DNA of 64,000 nucleotides from MSPOR6 sp964652195. Its GTDB lineage: Bacteria; Poribacteria; WGA-4E; WGA-3G. Positions within the stretch are counted from its first letter, which is position 1. Each line of letters begins with the position of its first letter. A program made the translations under genes and the position numbers. The stretch lies in contig CAZZBB010000072.1 in NCBI GenBank assembly GCA_964652195.1, forward strand, positions 21,126 to 85,125, given 5' to 3'. The notes beneath the pieces were generated by a model that ran no database searches, had not been told where the DNA came from, and saw only the letters and a program-made list of their open reading frames with translations. Shown here one piece after another: positions 27,571 to 36,371 of the stretch.

Positions 27571-28842
27571 TTGAAAATACTGGTTATCGGACAAGGTGGT
27601 AGGGAACATACACTTGTCTGGAAAATTGCGCAAAGTCCATTGGTAGAAAAAATATACTGTACACCCAGCAATGCAGGTATAGCTCAAATCGCAGAGACGG
27701 TCTCTATCGGCGATGACTACACGGATCTCGCCAAATGGGCAAAATCAAATAATATTGACCTTACCGTTGTTGGACCTGAAGCACCATTGGCAGACGGTAT
27801 CGTAGATATCTTTCACGAACACAATCTGACAGTATTTGGACCAAATAAAAAGGCTGCACAAATTGAAGGTAGTAAAGATTTTGCCAAGCAGTTAATGGCG
27901 AAAAACGGGATAACAACTGCATCACACAGAACATTCACTGATGCAGACAAAGCAATTGAATATATTAAGAACATAGACACATCCGTTTTTGTCAAAGCAG
28001 ATGGACTCGCAGCTGGAAAAGGCGTAATACCTGGGCGTAGTATTCAAGAAGCCATACAAGCCATAAAAACGATAATGGTAGATAGAGCATTCGGAGACGC
28101 AGGCAATAGCATAGTTATTGAAGAGGAATTAATCGGAGAAGAAGCATCGTTCACTGTTCTATCAGATGGAACCCACTGTCTACCTTTTGTGAGTTCACAA
28201 GACCATAAGATGTCCCAGGATGGGGATACAGGAAAAAACACCGGTGGAATGGGAGCATATTCTCCAGCACCTGTTATCACCCCCGAAATTCACAATTATG
28301 TAATGGAACGAATTGTCTACCCAACAATTAATGGGATGGTTGAAATAGGGTGTACTTTTAAAGGTGTATTATATGTTGGTCTCATGATGACTGAAACCGG
28401 TCCGAAAGTATTGGAATACAATTGTCGATTCGGTGATCCAGAAGCACAAGTGTTATTACCTCGACTTAAAAGTGATTTAATCCCACTATTATTAGCATGT
28501 ATTGATGGATCTTTAGATAAGCATAATGATGTTGAATGGTATACAGAAGCTGCAGCGTGTGTGGTAATGGCATCTGGAGGCTATCCTGATCCATACCAAA
28601 CTGGTAAAGTTATTACAGGATTATCAGAAGCTGAATCTATTGAAGAAGTTAACGTATTCCACGCAGGAACTAAACAAGATAATGGAAACATCGTTACTGC
28701 TGGTGGACGCGTATTAGGGGTAACAGCCTTAGGTGAAAACCTAAAAACAGCGATAGAAAAAGCGTATAAAGGTGTATCTGACATCCATTTTGATGAAGCA
28801 TATTATCGAAAAGATATTGGATACCGTGCACTCTCTCGATAA
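27571..28842 (+). CDS. purD: Phosphoribosylamine--glycine ligase (GAR synthetase)
   Basis: The 423-residue protein matches PurD over its full length. It has the N-terminal GQGGREHTLVWKI, FGPNKKAAQIEGSKDFAKQL at the start of the ATP-grasp domain, KADGLAAGKGV for ATP binding, and EYNCRFGDPEAQVLLPRL near metal-binding residues. It joins glycine to 5-phosphoribosylamine in the second step of purine synthesis. The start is a TTG preceded by AAGGA. No other purine gene is adjacent. It begins the plus-strand block just outside the right inverted repeat. Confidence 0.95.
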   Translation: MKILVIGQGGREHTLVWKIAQSPLVEKIYCTPSNAGIAQIAETVSIGDDYTDLAKWAKSNNIDLTVVGPEAPLADGIVDIFHEHNLTVFGPNKKAAQIEGSKDFAKQLMAKNGITTASHRTFTDADKAIEYIKNIDTSVFVKADGLAAGKGVIPGRSIQEAIQAIKTIMVDRAFGDAGNSIVIEEELIGEEASFTVLSDGTHCLPFVSSQDHKMSQDGDTGKNTGGMGAYSPAPVITPEIHNYVMERIVYPTINGMVEIGCTFKGVLYVGLMMTETGPKVLEYNCRFGDPEAQVLLPRLKSDLIPLLLACIDGSLDKHNDVEWYTEAAACVVMASGGYPDPYQTGKVITGLSEAESIEEVNVFHAGTKQDNGNIVTAGGRVLGVTALGENLKTAIEKAYKGVSDIHFDEAYYRKDIGYRALSR

Positions 28843-28867
28843 TAAAACTTATAACTGACAACTATCA

Positions 28868-29380
28868 ATGCCTGAACTTACATACAAAATTGCAAAATGC
28901 TGTATACCAGAGGAAAACGACAGTATTATCGGGTATTTTAAAGAGGAAGGGATCATCACTGTCCACGATTCAACCTGTCGGTTTATTTCCAGCTTGAGAC
29001 CAGAAAGACTATTGGATATTACGTGGACTGAAATCAAACAAACACAAACATCAGATTCTAAACAGGAAACACCTAAAGAAATTGAAGAATTAGACCAGAC
29101 TGATTATCTAATCCTTAAACACCATCAAGTAATGGGGATGGATTATTCCAAAGTCGTCGCAGAAACTTTACATATTCCATTAGATGAGATTCAAGATAGA
29201 CATAAAAAACTGCGGGAACTTGGCGGTCTAAAACGTGTGGAAGGACGTATGATCCATTATCGGAAAAACATCGTCAAAGGAAAATGGATAAAACATAGAA
29301 ATCATACTTACTATGAAATTACACCTGAAGGTAACGAGTGGATTAATACATTAGAAAGTATAGATATTAATCAGAATTGA
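28868..29380 (+). CDS. RelA/SpoT RIS-like domain fused to a winged-helix (DUF2250-like) domain
   Basis: Residues 1-50 (AKCCIPEENDSIIGYFKEEG, then ITVHDSTC) follow the pattern of the zinc-finger/RIS domain at the C-terminus of RelA/SpoT, where the Cys pair and His-x-x-x-C ligands sit. Residues about 75-165 (DYLILKHHQVMGMDYSKVVA through RVEGRMIHYR) resemble the DUF2250 winged helix, a likely DNA-binding part. There is no (p)ppGpp synthetase or hydrolase domain. The combination suggests a small regulator. It follows purD by 25 bp and precedes the vWA gene. Confidence 0.6.
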   Translation: MPELTYKIAKCCIPEENDSIIGYFKEEGIITVHDSTCRFISSLRPERLLDITWTEIKQTQTSDSKQETPKEIEELDQTDYLILKHHQVMGMDYSKVVAETLHIPLDEIQDRHKKLRELGGLKRVEGRMIHYRKNIVKGKWIKHRNHTYYEITPEGNEWINTLESIDINQN

Positions 29381-29413
29381 AGTTCTCACTGACGAATATA
29401 TGGAGATATATAA

Positions 29414-30649
29414 ATGTTACAAGATATGACTGAGCGGATGCTCGAAAAACAACAACGAAGAACACGAATGCGTTCGATTATAATGCTGTCAATGATTTTC
29501 CACTTGAGTGTTGCCATGGTTTATTTATTTCTGCCTATAGGTCCAATACAGGATGACCAATCTGATGTATTGGCATTTGACTTATTTGCACACAATAAAC
29601 CCCCACCTGAACGGAGGAACAGACCGAAGCCACCGTTGTCCCAAAAAATACTCAAACCTAATGAGAAGTTAGCAAAAGATGCAGAGAAAAAGAAATTTGA
29701 AGCTGCAAAAAATGAACGGGATGAAGTTGTAAAATTAAGCGAAAGAATTGTTATACATGATGTTGAAGTGAATAATGCTCCTGTAGAAGAACTCATCCCT
29801 GATTTAATGACAGATGCGAAATTACGAGAAGCAGAAGCATCCAATCTAAGTCGTCTTGTATCGCAACCCGGCAGGACAGATGGAAAAGGTGTTGTAACAG
29901 GTCGTGTACGCGCGCGCGGTGATGGAACAGGACGTTTTCGCGGGTATTCAGGTGATGGCGGCGGAGATGGCTTGTTAGAAGGGGGTGGACATTCTGGGAT
30001 GAACGATCCATTGGGAATGATTAAATACCTTAATAGTCTTGATGGTCCACAAGATGTTGTATACTGTCTGGATATCTCTGCAAGCATGCAAGCAGCGGGA
30101 TTAAACAAACTTGCTTTGGCAGTTAATGCTGTGAAAGATTCAGTATTAATGTTAGGAAGCGATGATACTTTCAATATTATTCCTTTTTCACAGAATGCAC
30201 GTATGATGAGCGAGAAACTATTAGAGGCTAATGAACTCAATATTAAACGTGCACTTAATTATCTTGATACCTTCACACCTGAAACAATCCGAAATAATTT
30301 GGGGACGAATATTCTTGCTGCACTTGACAGAGCGTTGAAAGATAATTCTTCAGTAATTTTTCTGGTAACGGATGGACTTCCTAAAACAGTTATAGAATAT
30401 GATACTGAGACTGGTGCAGAAATTATAAAATATGATATTGAGACAGATACAGAAACTATTCTTGAATACGTCCGACAACGAAATACAAATAAAGCAAGAA
30501 TATTTGTCGTTGCATTGGAAGTTGATCCTATACGTTCACCAGGAGGACATCTACTCACTTCACTCGCTTATGAACATAATGGAGAAATAAAAATAGTCGG
30601 ATCGGACAAGTTAAATGAACTAAATAAACAGACAGGTAAGAAAAAGTAG
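29414..30649 (+). CDS. Membrane-anchored von Willebrand factor A-domain protein
   Basis: The 411-residue protein has one N-terminal membrane segment (about 22-42), a Pro/Lys/Glu-rich linker, a Gly-rich stretch (about 160-195), and a C-terminal vWA domain. The MIDAS motif DISAS (D-x-S-x-S) is in VVYCLDISASMQ (about 216-227), and VTDGLP supplies the later Asp. Such proteins bind partners through a metal ion. The TonB-like N-terminal layout (short tail, membrane anchor, Pro-rich linker) implies the domain lies outside the membrane. It lies 13 bp before the SDR gene and is likely co-transcribed. Confidence 0.8.
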   Translation: MLQDMTERMLEKQQRRTRMRSIIMLSMIFHLSVAMVYLFLPIGPIQDDQSDVLAFDLFAHNKPPPERRNRPKPPLSQKILKPNEKLAKDAEKKKFEAAKNERDEVVKLSERIVIHDVEVNNAPVEELIPDLMTDAKLREAEASNLSRLVSQPGRTDGKGVVTGRVRARGDGTGRFRGYSGDGGGDGLLEGGGHSGMNDPLGMIKYLNSLDGPQDVVYCLDISASMQAAGLNKLALAVNAVKDSVLMLGSDDTFNIIPFSQNARMMSEKLLEANELNIKRALNYLDTFTPETIRNNLGTNILAALDRALKDNSSVIFLVTDGLPKTVIEYDTETGAEIIKYDIETDTETILEYVRQRNTNKARIFVVALEVDPIRSPGGHLLTSLAYEHNGEIKIVGSDKLNELNKQTGKKK

Positions 30650-30662
30650 CAAGGTATATTTA

Positions 30663-31469
30663 ATGAATCAAAAATCCGCAGTAGACACCGTCAAACATTT
30701 CAATTTAGACAACAAAGTTAGCCTTGTCAGTGGTGCCAGCAGAGGTATCGGCAGAGCAATGGCTGAAGGCCTTGCTGGCGCAGGATCAAATCTCGTCATC
30801 GCAGGTAGGGAGCAAGATACCCTCAACACTGTCGCAGATGAAATCACTGATCAGACTGGAAGAAAAATCGTTCCAATGCAAGCAGATATCAGCAATCTTG
30901 AACAGATTGATTCCCTTGTGAAGAACACTGTGGAAATATTCGGTAAAATTGATGTCCTTGTTAATAATGCAGGTGTGAATATTCGAAACCCGGCATTGGA
31001 CTTTAATGAATCTGACTGGGATTTTGTTACCGACATTAATCTTAAAGGTGCATTCTTTCTTGCTAAAGCATGCGGGAAGCACATGCAAAAACAGAATTCA
31101 GGGAAAGTAATCAATACCCTTTCACTTACATCAGCAATTGGACTTCCAACAAGTGTCGCCTATACTGCAGCAAAAGGTGGACTCTTACAACTCACAAAAC
31201 TACTGGCTGTTGAATGGGCAGAATACAACATTCAAGTTAATGGTATTGCCCCAGGTTTCATCCGTACTGAAATGACAGCTCCTGCCAGAGAAGATAGTCG
31301 AAACGAATGGATACTTAATCGGACACCAGCAGACAGATGGGGTGAACCGGAAGACCTTGCAGGGTTAACCATATTTTTCGCTTCGAATGCATCCGATTTT
31401 GTCACAGGGCAAATGGTTTTTGTTGATGGAGGTTTTATGGCAGGAAGTGATTGGAGAAGGCAAAAATAA
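30663..31469 (+). CDS. Short-chain dehydrogenase/reductase (gluconate 5-dehydrogenase-like)
   Basis: The 268-residue classical SDR has cofactor motif SGASRGIGRAMAEG (TGxxxGxG form), NNAGVN, the active-site Ser in LSLTSAIG and the catalytic YTAAK (Y-x-x-x-K). It ends with DFVTGQMVFVDGGF, the usual SDR C-terminus. Overall pattern is closest to 3-oxoacyl-ACP reductase or gluconate 5-dehydrogenase. It oxidises or reduces an alcohol/ketone with NAD(P). The exact substrate is open. Its stop directly abuts the next small gene. Confidence 0.88.
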   Translation: MNQKSAVDTVKHFNLDNKVSLVSGASRGIGRAMAEGLAGAGSNLVIAGREQDTLNTVADEITDQTGRKIVPMQADISNLEQIDSLVKNTVEIFGKIDVLVNNAGVNIRNPALDFNESDWDFVTDINLKGAFFLAKACGKHMQKQNSGKVINTLSLTSAIGLPTSVAYTAAKGGLLQLTKLLAVEWAEYNIQVNGIAPGFIRTEMTAPAREDSRNEWILNRTPADRWGEPEDLAGLTIFFASNASDFVTGQMVFVDGGFMAGSDWRRQK

Positions 31470-31712
31470 ATGGGAATAGAAACAGAACTTTCTCCATTAG
31501 AACAAGCCAAAGAACTCTTAGAAGACTTTAATATTGATGGTGCATCACTATTTGATCATCTACCTGTATTACGAATACAAGTCTCAGAATCACAATTCTC
31601 TCGTGTCATGGAATTACGATCTAAACTTGTTGAAAAACTCAAACCCACCGGCTTCCGTTTTATCTCCTTGGATCTCAATACTTCCTGTAGTTCAGTTTCA
31701 AGCCATAGTTAA
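31470..31712 (+). CDS. Small protein resembling the C-terminal domain of LarE-type PP-loop proteins
   Basis: The 80-residue product contains LRIQVSESQFSRVMELRSKL and GFRFISLDL. These follow the pattern of the end of ATP-dependent sacrificial sulfur transferase LarE (VRVP...REALV...LGFRYVTLDL). There is no PP-loop domain upstream; the preceding gene is a complete SDR. So this is a stand-alone LarE-like C-terminal domain or a relic of a rearranged gene. It directly abuts the SDR stop codon. The end (NTSCSSVSSHS) departs from LarE. Confidence 0.5.
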   Translation: MGIETELSPLEQAKELLEDFNIDGASLFDHLPVLRIQVSESQFSRVMELRSKLVEKLKPTGFRFISLDLNTSCSSVSSHS

Positions 31713-31780
31713 TTCAATGTCGTTTCACCGATCATCTAAATTATACTCTTTACAAACACCCCTTTGGTAGGACCGAATTC

Positions 31781-32244
31781 TAAATACTCCCATTTCTAAT
31801 GAAAATGCCTCTTTTTGTAGCATAACCTTTTAGGTTGGGTTTCCGTATTAGATGACATCCCATATTAACCAGTAATACAATATCACTTCTTATTCCATTT
31901 CTGATAATTAAATTCTCTTTAATGTAGCATAAACTGTCAGTTTGTGCAGTATTTCAAGACTTGCTATACAACTGTTCATGAGATAAACATTTATAGAAAT
32001 TGTATAATACCAATTCTATTTAAATAGCATACATTACGAGTACTCTTAATAGTTCTCCTGATAAGAGCGGTGAATATCCCGGAATGCCTTAATAGCATTC
32101 ATAAGCCCCAGAGGGGCGAAAGGTGTGTAGTAAACGTACTAAACCTAAACACTAAGCCCCAGAGGGGCGAAAGGTGTTCCTTTGGAATTAAATTGACTTA
32201 TAAGAATGCTAAAAATGTAATATAATCAATTAGAAATCGTATTA
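31781..32244. repeat. Cluster of three TAATACCATTTCT-family MITE-like elements and a tandem hairpin repeat
   Basis: Element 1 (31781-31902) is an inverted relative of 11358-11474. Element 2 (31892-32006) matches 10956-11087 and 17766-17893, with ends ATTCCATTTCT and AGAAATTGTAT. Element 3 (32004-32244) begins ATAATACCAATTCTATTTAA, ends TAGAAATCGTATTA and matches the complement of 51633-51857 near its left end. Element 3 contains two copies of AAGCCCCAGAGGGGCGAAAG (32103 and 32154), each folding GCCCC against GGGGC. The elements look inserted next to each other. The rest of the gap to 32420 shows no gene. Confidence 0.75.
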
Positions 32245-32420
32245 GCAATGGTATAATAGGGATTCCGCGTTTTATTATCAAAATCGCGTATTCCACGGAT
32301 AAACCGTTGAATTGCAGGTGAACTCGTTCGTAGTAGGGCAATTCATTGCCCGTCTTGCCAAGAAGTGTTATGATATTTTAGATTTTACTATAAAACTTAA
32401 TCTGTCTTATAGGAAAAAGA

Positions 32421-33203
32421 CTATGCTGACACCTTTAAATTTGATTCGTTAGGATGCCACAAATTCTTCTCTGTAATACCCAAGTCTTTAATAATAGGTG
32501 TAAGGAGAGATAACTCTTCCAACTGTTTGATGTTATGTGCATCACTACCAATAAGCAGTTTTACATCCCGTTCTAAACATAACTGATAGAAGTCAATCAG
32601 ATGGGGTTGATTATAACGGATAATCTTTGGGGTGAGTTCTATACCGAGTCCCCGTTGAGAAGCGAGATCCAATTGATAAATTAACCTTTTATGTTCAATG
32701 TTGTTCATCATTTCCTGTCCAAATGCTGCAAGTGTTTCAGGTGAGTATTGGAAAACATCAGGAGATAAAAGAAATGGATGGATTACTGCATCTGTGATAG
32801 GAGAAGCAATCGCTGCCTCAAACATATAGATTTCGTGGAGTGCAACCCGTCTCGGATCACGGAGGCTTTTTGGACGTTCAACACCGCGAAGATGGTAATG
32901 GTTTGGTGCCATCAGCACATAATCGAAATACGATGCCATACGAATCTTGATTGATGGAACCTGATAATCAAGCATCTGTGATTCAACACCAAAATGCACA
33001 TCAATTGAAGGTTCAGCATTTTTGATGGATTGTCGTGCTGACTGAATAGTCTTTACTTTAGATTGATAACTGTAATCATGATCAGTTATTCCTATTGTTT
33101 TTAAACCGTGTTCTTCTTGAAATTCTATTATCTTCTCTATACTAAAGTCATTCTCCGCACATCCTGAAAGTTGTGTATGAATATGATAATCACAACTAAA
33201 CAT
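32421..33203 (-). CDS. PHP-domain phosphoesterase (histidinol-phosphatase-like)
   Basis: The 260-residue protein opens with DYHIHTQLSGCAEN, giving the first PHP metal site (H-x-H), followed by GITDHDY, HFGVE, and near the end LLIGSDAHN. These four blocks are the metal ligands of the PHP superfamily. The length and order fit the HisK/polymerase-and-histidinol-phosphatase group that hydrolyses phosphate esters. No histidine genes are nearby. It is a single minus-strand gene divergent from the nuo operon. Confidence 0.82.
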   Translation of the reverse strand: MFSCDYHIHTQLSGCAENDFSIEKIIEFQEEHGLKTIGITDHDYSYQSKVKTIQSARQSIKNAEPSIDVHFGVESQMLDYQVPSIKIRMASYFDYVLMAPNHYHLRGVERPKSLRDPRRVALHEIYMFEAAIASPITDAVIHPFLLSPDVFQYSPETLAAFGQEMMNNIEHKRLIYQLDLASQRGLGIELTPKIIRYNQPHLIDFYQLCLERDVKLLIGSDAHNIKQLEELSLLTPIIKDLGITEKNLWHPNESNLKVSA

Positions 33204-33352
33204 TGCCTACTCCTTCAAACTAATTCGAACCTGTTAAATTATTACAGACTTCTGTTTGGAATGCAACTAAAAAACCGTGAATAATGTGATAAATAGATAC
33301 GTCAAATAACAGTAATTAGATAACGGAAATACGTGAGTTGCATTATTTTTCC

Positions 33353-33382
33353 TTGCAAAATCCTGCTAATCTAAGATATACT
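33353..33382 (+). promoter_or_regulatory. Putative nuo operon promoter
   Basis: TTGCAA (33353-33358), an 18-bp spacer and TATACT (33377-33382) lie about 70 bp before the nuoA start in the 250-bp gap between the divergent PHP gene and nuoA. No other promoter-like pair in that gap is as good. Confidence 0.5.
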
Positions 33383-33453
33383 TTAAGCGGTTATAATTAC
33401 ACTCCACAGGAATCTATACTAACCGAAACAACACTGCTAAATAGGGATAAGTC

Positions 33454-33864
33454 ATGCTCTTTCATTTCGCAAATGTTCTGATTTTTGTTATTGTCGGATG
33501 TCTATTTGTAGTATTAAATTTGACTGTCTCACGTTTACTTCAAACCAAGTTGTTTTCCGGTGAAAAATACATGCCTTATGAATGTGGTGAAGATCCAATC
33601 GGTGATACGCGGATTAAGTTCAACACCCGTTTCTATGTAATCGCACTCATCTTCTTAATTTTTGATGTTGAAGTTGTTTTCCTCCTACCGTGGGCAGTGG
33701 TTTTCCGTGGGATAGGTTACATTGCATTCCTGGAGATGCTGGTTTTTATCGCTATTCTGTTAGTAGGTCTGGCTTATGTATGGGCAAAAGGAGACCTGGA
33801 ATGGATCCGGTCTACACACTTAGAAGTACAGTCCGTTCAAAGGGAGGAGAGTTATGATAATTGA
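33454..33864 (+). CDS. nuoA: NADH-quinone oxidoreductase subunit A
   Basis: The 136-residue membrane protein has three hydrophobic segments and the conserved YECGEDPIGD and FDVEVVFLLPWA of NuoA/ND3. NuoA lies at the junction of the peripheral and membrane arms of complex I and carries the mobile loop with the conserved Cys. It begins the 11-gene operon and its last codons overlap nuoB by 11 nt. Confidence 0.95.
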   Translation: MLFHFANVLIFVIVGCLFVVLNLTVSRLLQTKLFSGEKYMPYECGEDPIGDTRIKFNTRFYVIALIFLIFDVEVVFLLPWAVVFRGIGYIAFLEMLVFIAILLVGLAYVWAKGDLEWIRSTHLEVQSVQREESYDN

Positions 33865-34498
33865 TGAAAAACTTGATAAGAATATCATAGTAACATCAGT
33901 TGATGCTGTGGCAAATTGGGCTCGGTCCTCTGCACTTTGGCCGATGACATTTGGACTTGCATGTTGTGCTATTGAATTTATGGCAACGGCAGCCTCAAAT
34001 TATGACCTTGACAGGTTTGGTGCTGGTGTTCCTCGGGCTACACCCCGACAATCCGACTTAATGGTGATTTCTGGTACTGTTACCCTTAAGATGGCAACAC
34101 GGATAAAACGACTATATGAACAGATGCCTGAACCAAAATATGTCATCTCTATGGGAAGTTGTGCTACAAGTGGTGGACCTTACTGGCAACACGGATACCA
34201 CGTTCTAAAAGGGGTTGATAGGATTATCCCTGTTGATGTTTATGTGCCTGGGTGTCCTCCCAGACCCGAAGCACTCATTGAAGGCTTATTAAAATTACAA
34301 GAAAAAATAAAAACGCAAACTGTCGCTAAACGATCAGATGTGCCATTTCTAAAAAGACTCTTTACAAAGACTGAATGGTATGAACACGAAAAAACTGAAG
34401 GTACAACTGATGAAGATATTCCTAATACTGAAGACGAAGACACTGTAAGTGCAGAAGCTAAAGAAAATACCGAACAACCGAATAATGCCAACACTTAA
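33854..34498 (+). CDS. nuoB: NADH-quinone oxidoreductase subunit B (N2 cluster)
   Basis: The 214-residue protein has the cluster N2 ligands: adjacent Cys pair in FGLACCAIEFM, Cys in SMGSCATSGG and Cys in VPGCPPRPEAL. It is longer than typical NuoB (about 160-190) because of an acidic, Glu/Asp-rich C-terminal tail of about 50 residues. The N2 cluster hands electrons to quinone. It overlaps nuoA and is 18 bp upstream of nuoC. Confidence 0.96.
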   Translation: MIIDEKLDKNIIVTSVDAVANWARSSALWPMTFGLACCAIEFMATAASNYDLDRFGAGVPRATPRQSDLMVISGTVTLKMATRIKRLYEQMPEPKYVISMGSCATSGGPYWQHGYHVLKGVDRIIPVDVYVPGCPPRPEALIEGLLKLQEKIKTQTVAKRSDVPFLKRLFTKTEWYEHEKTEGTTDEDIPNTEDEDTVSAEAKENTEQPNNANT

Positions 34499-34516
34499 TA
34501 ATGGAGTAGAAATTAC

Positions 34517-35002
34517 GTGAACATTGAAGAAATATATCAAGTCTTAAAAGATAAGTTTGGCGAAGCTGTCCTTGCACTTGACACAGAACTTTCTGGCGAT
34601 CACAATATTCATATCTCCCCAGCTGCAATTGCTGATGTATGTACATTCCTTGAAGAAACTGACACATTAGCATTTGATTCCCTGATGTGTCTAAGTGGCG
34701 TTGATTTGAGCGCTAAAGATGAGGAGTTTGCAGTTGTTTATCATCTATACTCTATGAATCACCGGCATAAGGTTGTACTAAAGACACCTTTACCCAAATC
34801 AAATCCACAATTACCCACTGTCTCACATATTTGGAAAACTGCAGATTGGCATGAAAGGGAAGCTTACGATTTATATGGTATCCTATTTGAAGGACATACC
34901 GATCTCCGACGACTTCTTCTCCCTGATGATTGGGAAGGATACCCTTTACGAAAAGACTATCACGAACCCGATTTCTATCGTGGAATGCGTGTGCCATATT
35001 AA
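34517..35002 (+). CDS. nuoC: NADH-quinone oxidoreductase subunit C
   Basis: The 161-residue protein has the NuoC signature WHEREAYDLYGILFEGHTDL followed by RRLLLPDDWEGYPLRKDY. It uses a GTG start with GGAG 10 nt upstream. It is separate from NuoD, unlike the NuoCD fusion of enteric bacteria. Confidence 0.94.
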   Translation: MNIEEIYQVLKDKFGEAVLALDTELSGDHNIHISPAAIADVCTFLEETDTLAFDSLMCLSGVDLSAKDEEFAVVYHLYSMNHRHKVVLKTPLPKSNPQLPTVSHIWKTADWHEREAYDLYGILFEGHTDLRRLLLPDDWEGYPLRKDYHEPDFYRGMRVPY

Positions 35003-35076
35003 CTGTATTAAGTAAGGTATGTAATTTACAAAAGAAGTAAACACCTTGCGAATGCTGAAAACAATCACCAAAATTT

Positions 35077-36282
35077 ATGGAAAGTACACAATCAACAGAA
35101 TCAAAAATCATTGAATTACAACCTTTCACTGATGAAATGATTGTAAATATGGGACCTCAACATCCAAGTACACACGGTGTACTTCGTTTGGAATTGAGAT
35201 TGGATGGTGAGGTTGTTCGTGAAGCAATTCCACATATCGGATATCTCCACCGCTGCTTCGAAAAACACTCTGAAAATCTCTCATACCCCCAAATCATCCC
35301 TTTTACGGATCGCATGGATTATGTTGCTGCAATGAACCAAAATTGGGGATTTTGCCTTGCTGTAGAAAAACTTATGGAGGCTGATGACGAAAAGGAATTC
35401 GCTGTACCAGAACGTGCAGAATATCTACGAGTATTAATATGTGAATTAAATCGTATAGCAAGTCATCTACTCTCCTTTGGAACTTACGGTATGGATATTG
35501 GAGCATTCACACCATTTCTCTATGCCTTCCGTGACCGAGAACGTCTTCTGCTTCTCTTTGAGAAAGTATGTGGGGCAAGACTAACATATAACTATATACG
35601 GATTGGTGGTGTATCAGAAATTATTACTATGGAACCGGGATCTATTGATGAACAAAACTTCTTAGATGAGATTGAAGAATTTCTCGATTACTTCGAACCT
35701 CAGATTGATGAGTATAATGACCTACTAACTTCCAATAGTATATTTGCTGAAAGAACTATGGGTGTCGCTGTCATGTCTCCTGAGATGGCACTAAGTTATG
35801 GAGCAACAGGACCTAATTTACGTGGTTCTGGTGTCGACTGGGATTTAAGAAGGGATGAACCATATTCAATATATGATCGGTTTGAGTTTGATGTACCAGT
35901 TGCTGAGGATATACCGGAATTAGGTGCTGTCGTCGGGGATTGTTGGAGTCGATACAAAATACGGATGGATGAAATGAAAGAATCCGTAAGTATATGTCGA
36001 CAGATTTTAGCTGAAGGTTTACCTGATGGACCTGTCATGGCAGACCTGAAAGCTGTCCGTCCACCTAAAGGTGAGATTTATTTCCGTAGTGAAGCACCGA
36101 GGGGAGAGTTGGGTTTCTATATTGTCAGTGATGGAACTCCTAAACCTGTCCGTGTCAAGGGACGATCCCCATGCTTCAGTGCCCTAAGTGCTCTGCAAGA
36201 ATTAAGCCAAGGACTGATGGTGGCAGATATCATCGCAATTATTGGTAGTATTGATATTGTAATGGGAGAAGTAGATAGATAG
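35077..36282 (+). CDS. nuoD: NADH-quinone oxidoreductase subunit D
   Basis: The 401-residue protein has NMGPQHPSTHGVLR at the N-terminus (quinone-site loop), HRCFEKHSE, and a C-terminal APRGELGFYIVSDG and DIIAIIGSIDIVMGEVDR. This matches the 49-kDa subunit that builds the quinone pocket with NuoB. No clear ribosome binding site precedes the ATG, and the 74-bp gap from nuoC is larger than others in the operon. Confidence 0.95.
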   Translation: MESTQSTESKIIELQPFTDEMIVNMGPQHPSTHGVLRLELRLDGEVVREAIPHIGYLHRCFEKHSENLSYPQIIPFTDRMDYVAAMNQNWGFCLAVEKLMEADDEKEFAVPERAEYLRVLICELNRIASHLLSFGTYGMDIGAFTPFLYAFRDRERLLLLFEKVCGARLTYNYIRIGGVSEIITMEPGSIDEQNFLDEIEEFLDYFEPQIDEYNDLLTSNSIFAERTMGVAVMSPEMALSYGATGPNLRGSGVDWDLRRDEPYSIYDRFEFDVPVAEDIPELGAVVGDCWSRYKIRMDEMKESVSICRQILAEGLPDGPVMADLKAVRPPKGEIYFRSEAPRGELGFYIVSDGTPKPVRVKGRSPCFSALSALQELSQGLMVADIIAIIGSIDIVMGEVDR

Positions 36283-36371
36283 TTTTTCGGATTTTGATTT
36301 GTAAGGATGAATACTATTCTAACATAAGAGTATGCAATCGTTGTTTTTACGCATATGTATAAGGAAGTTTG

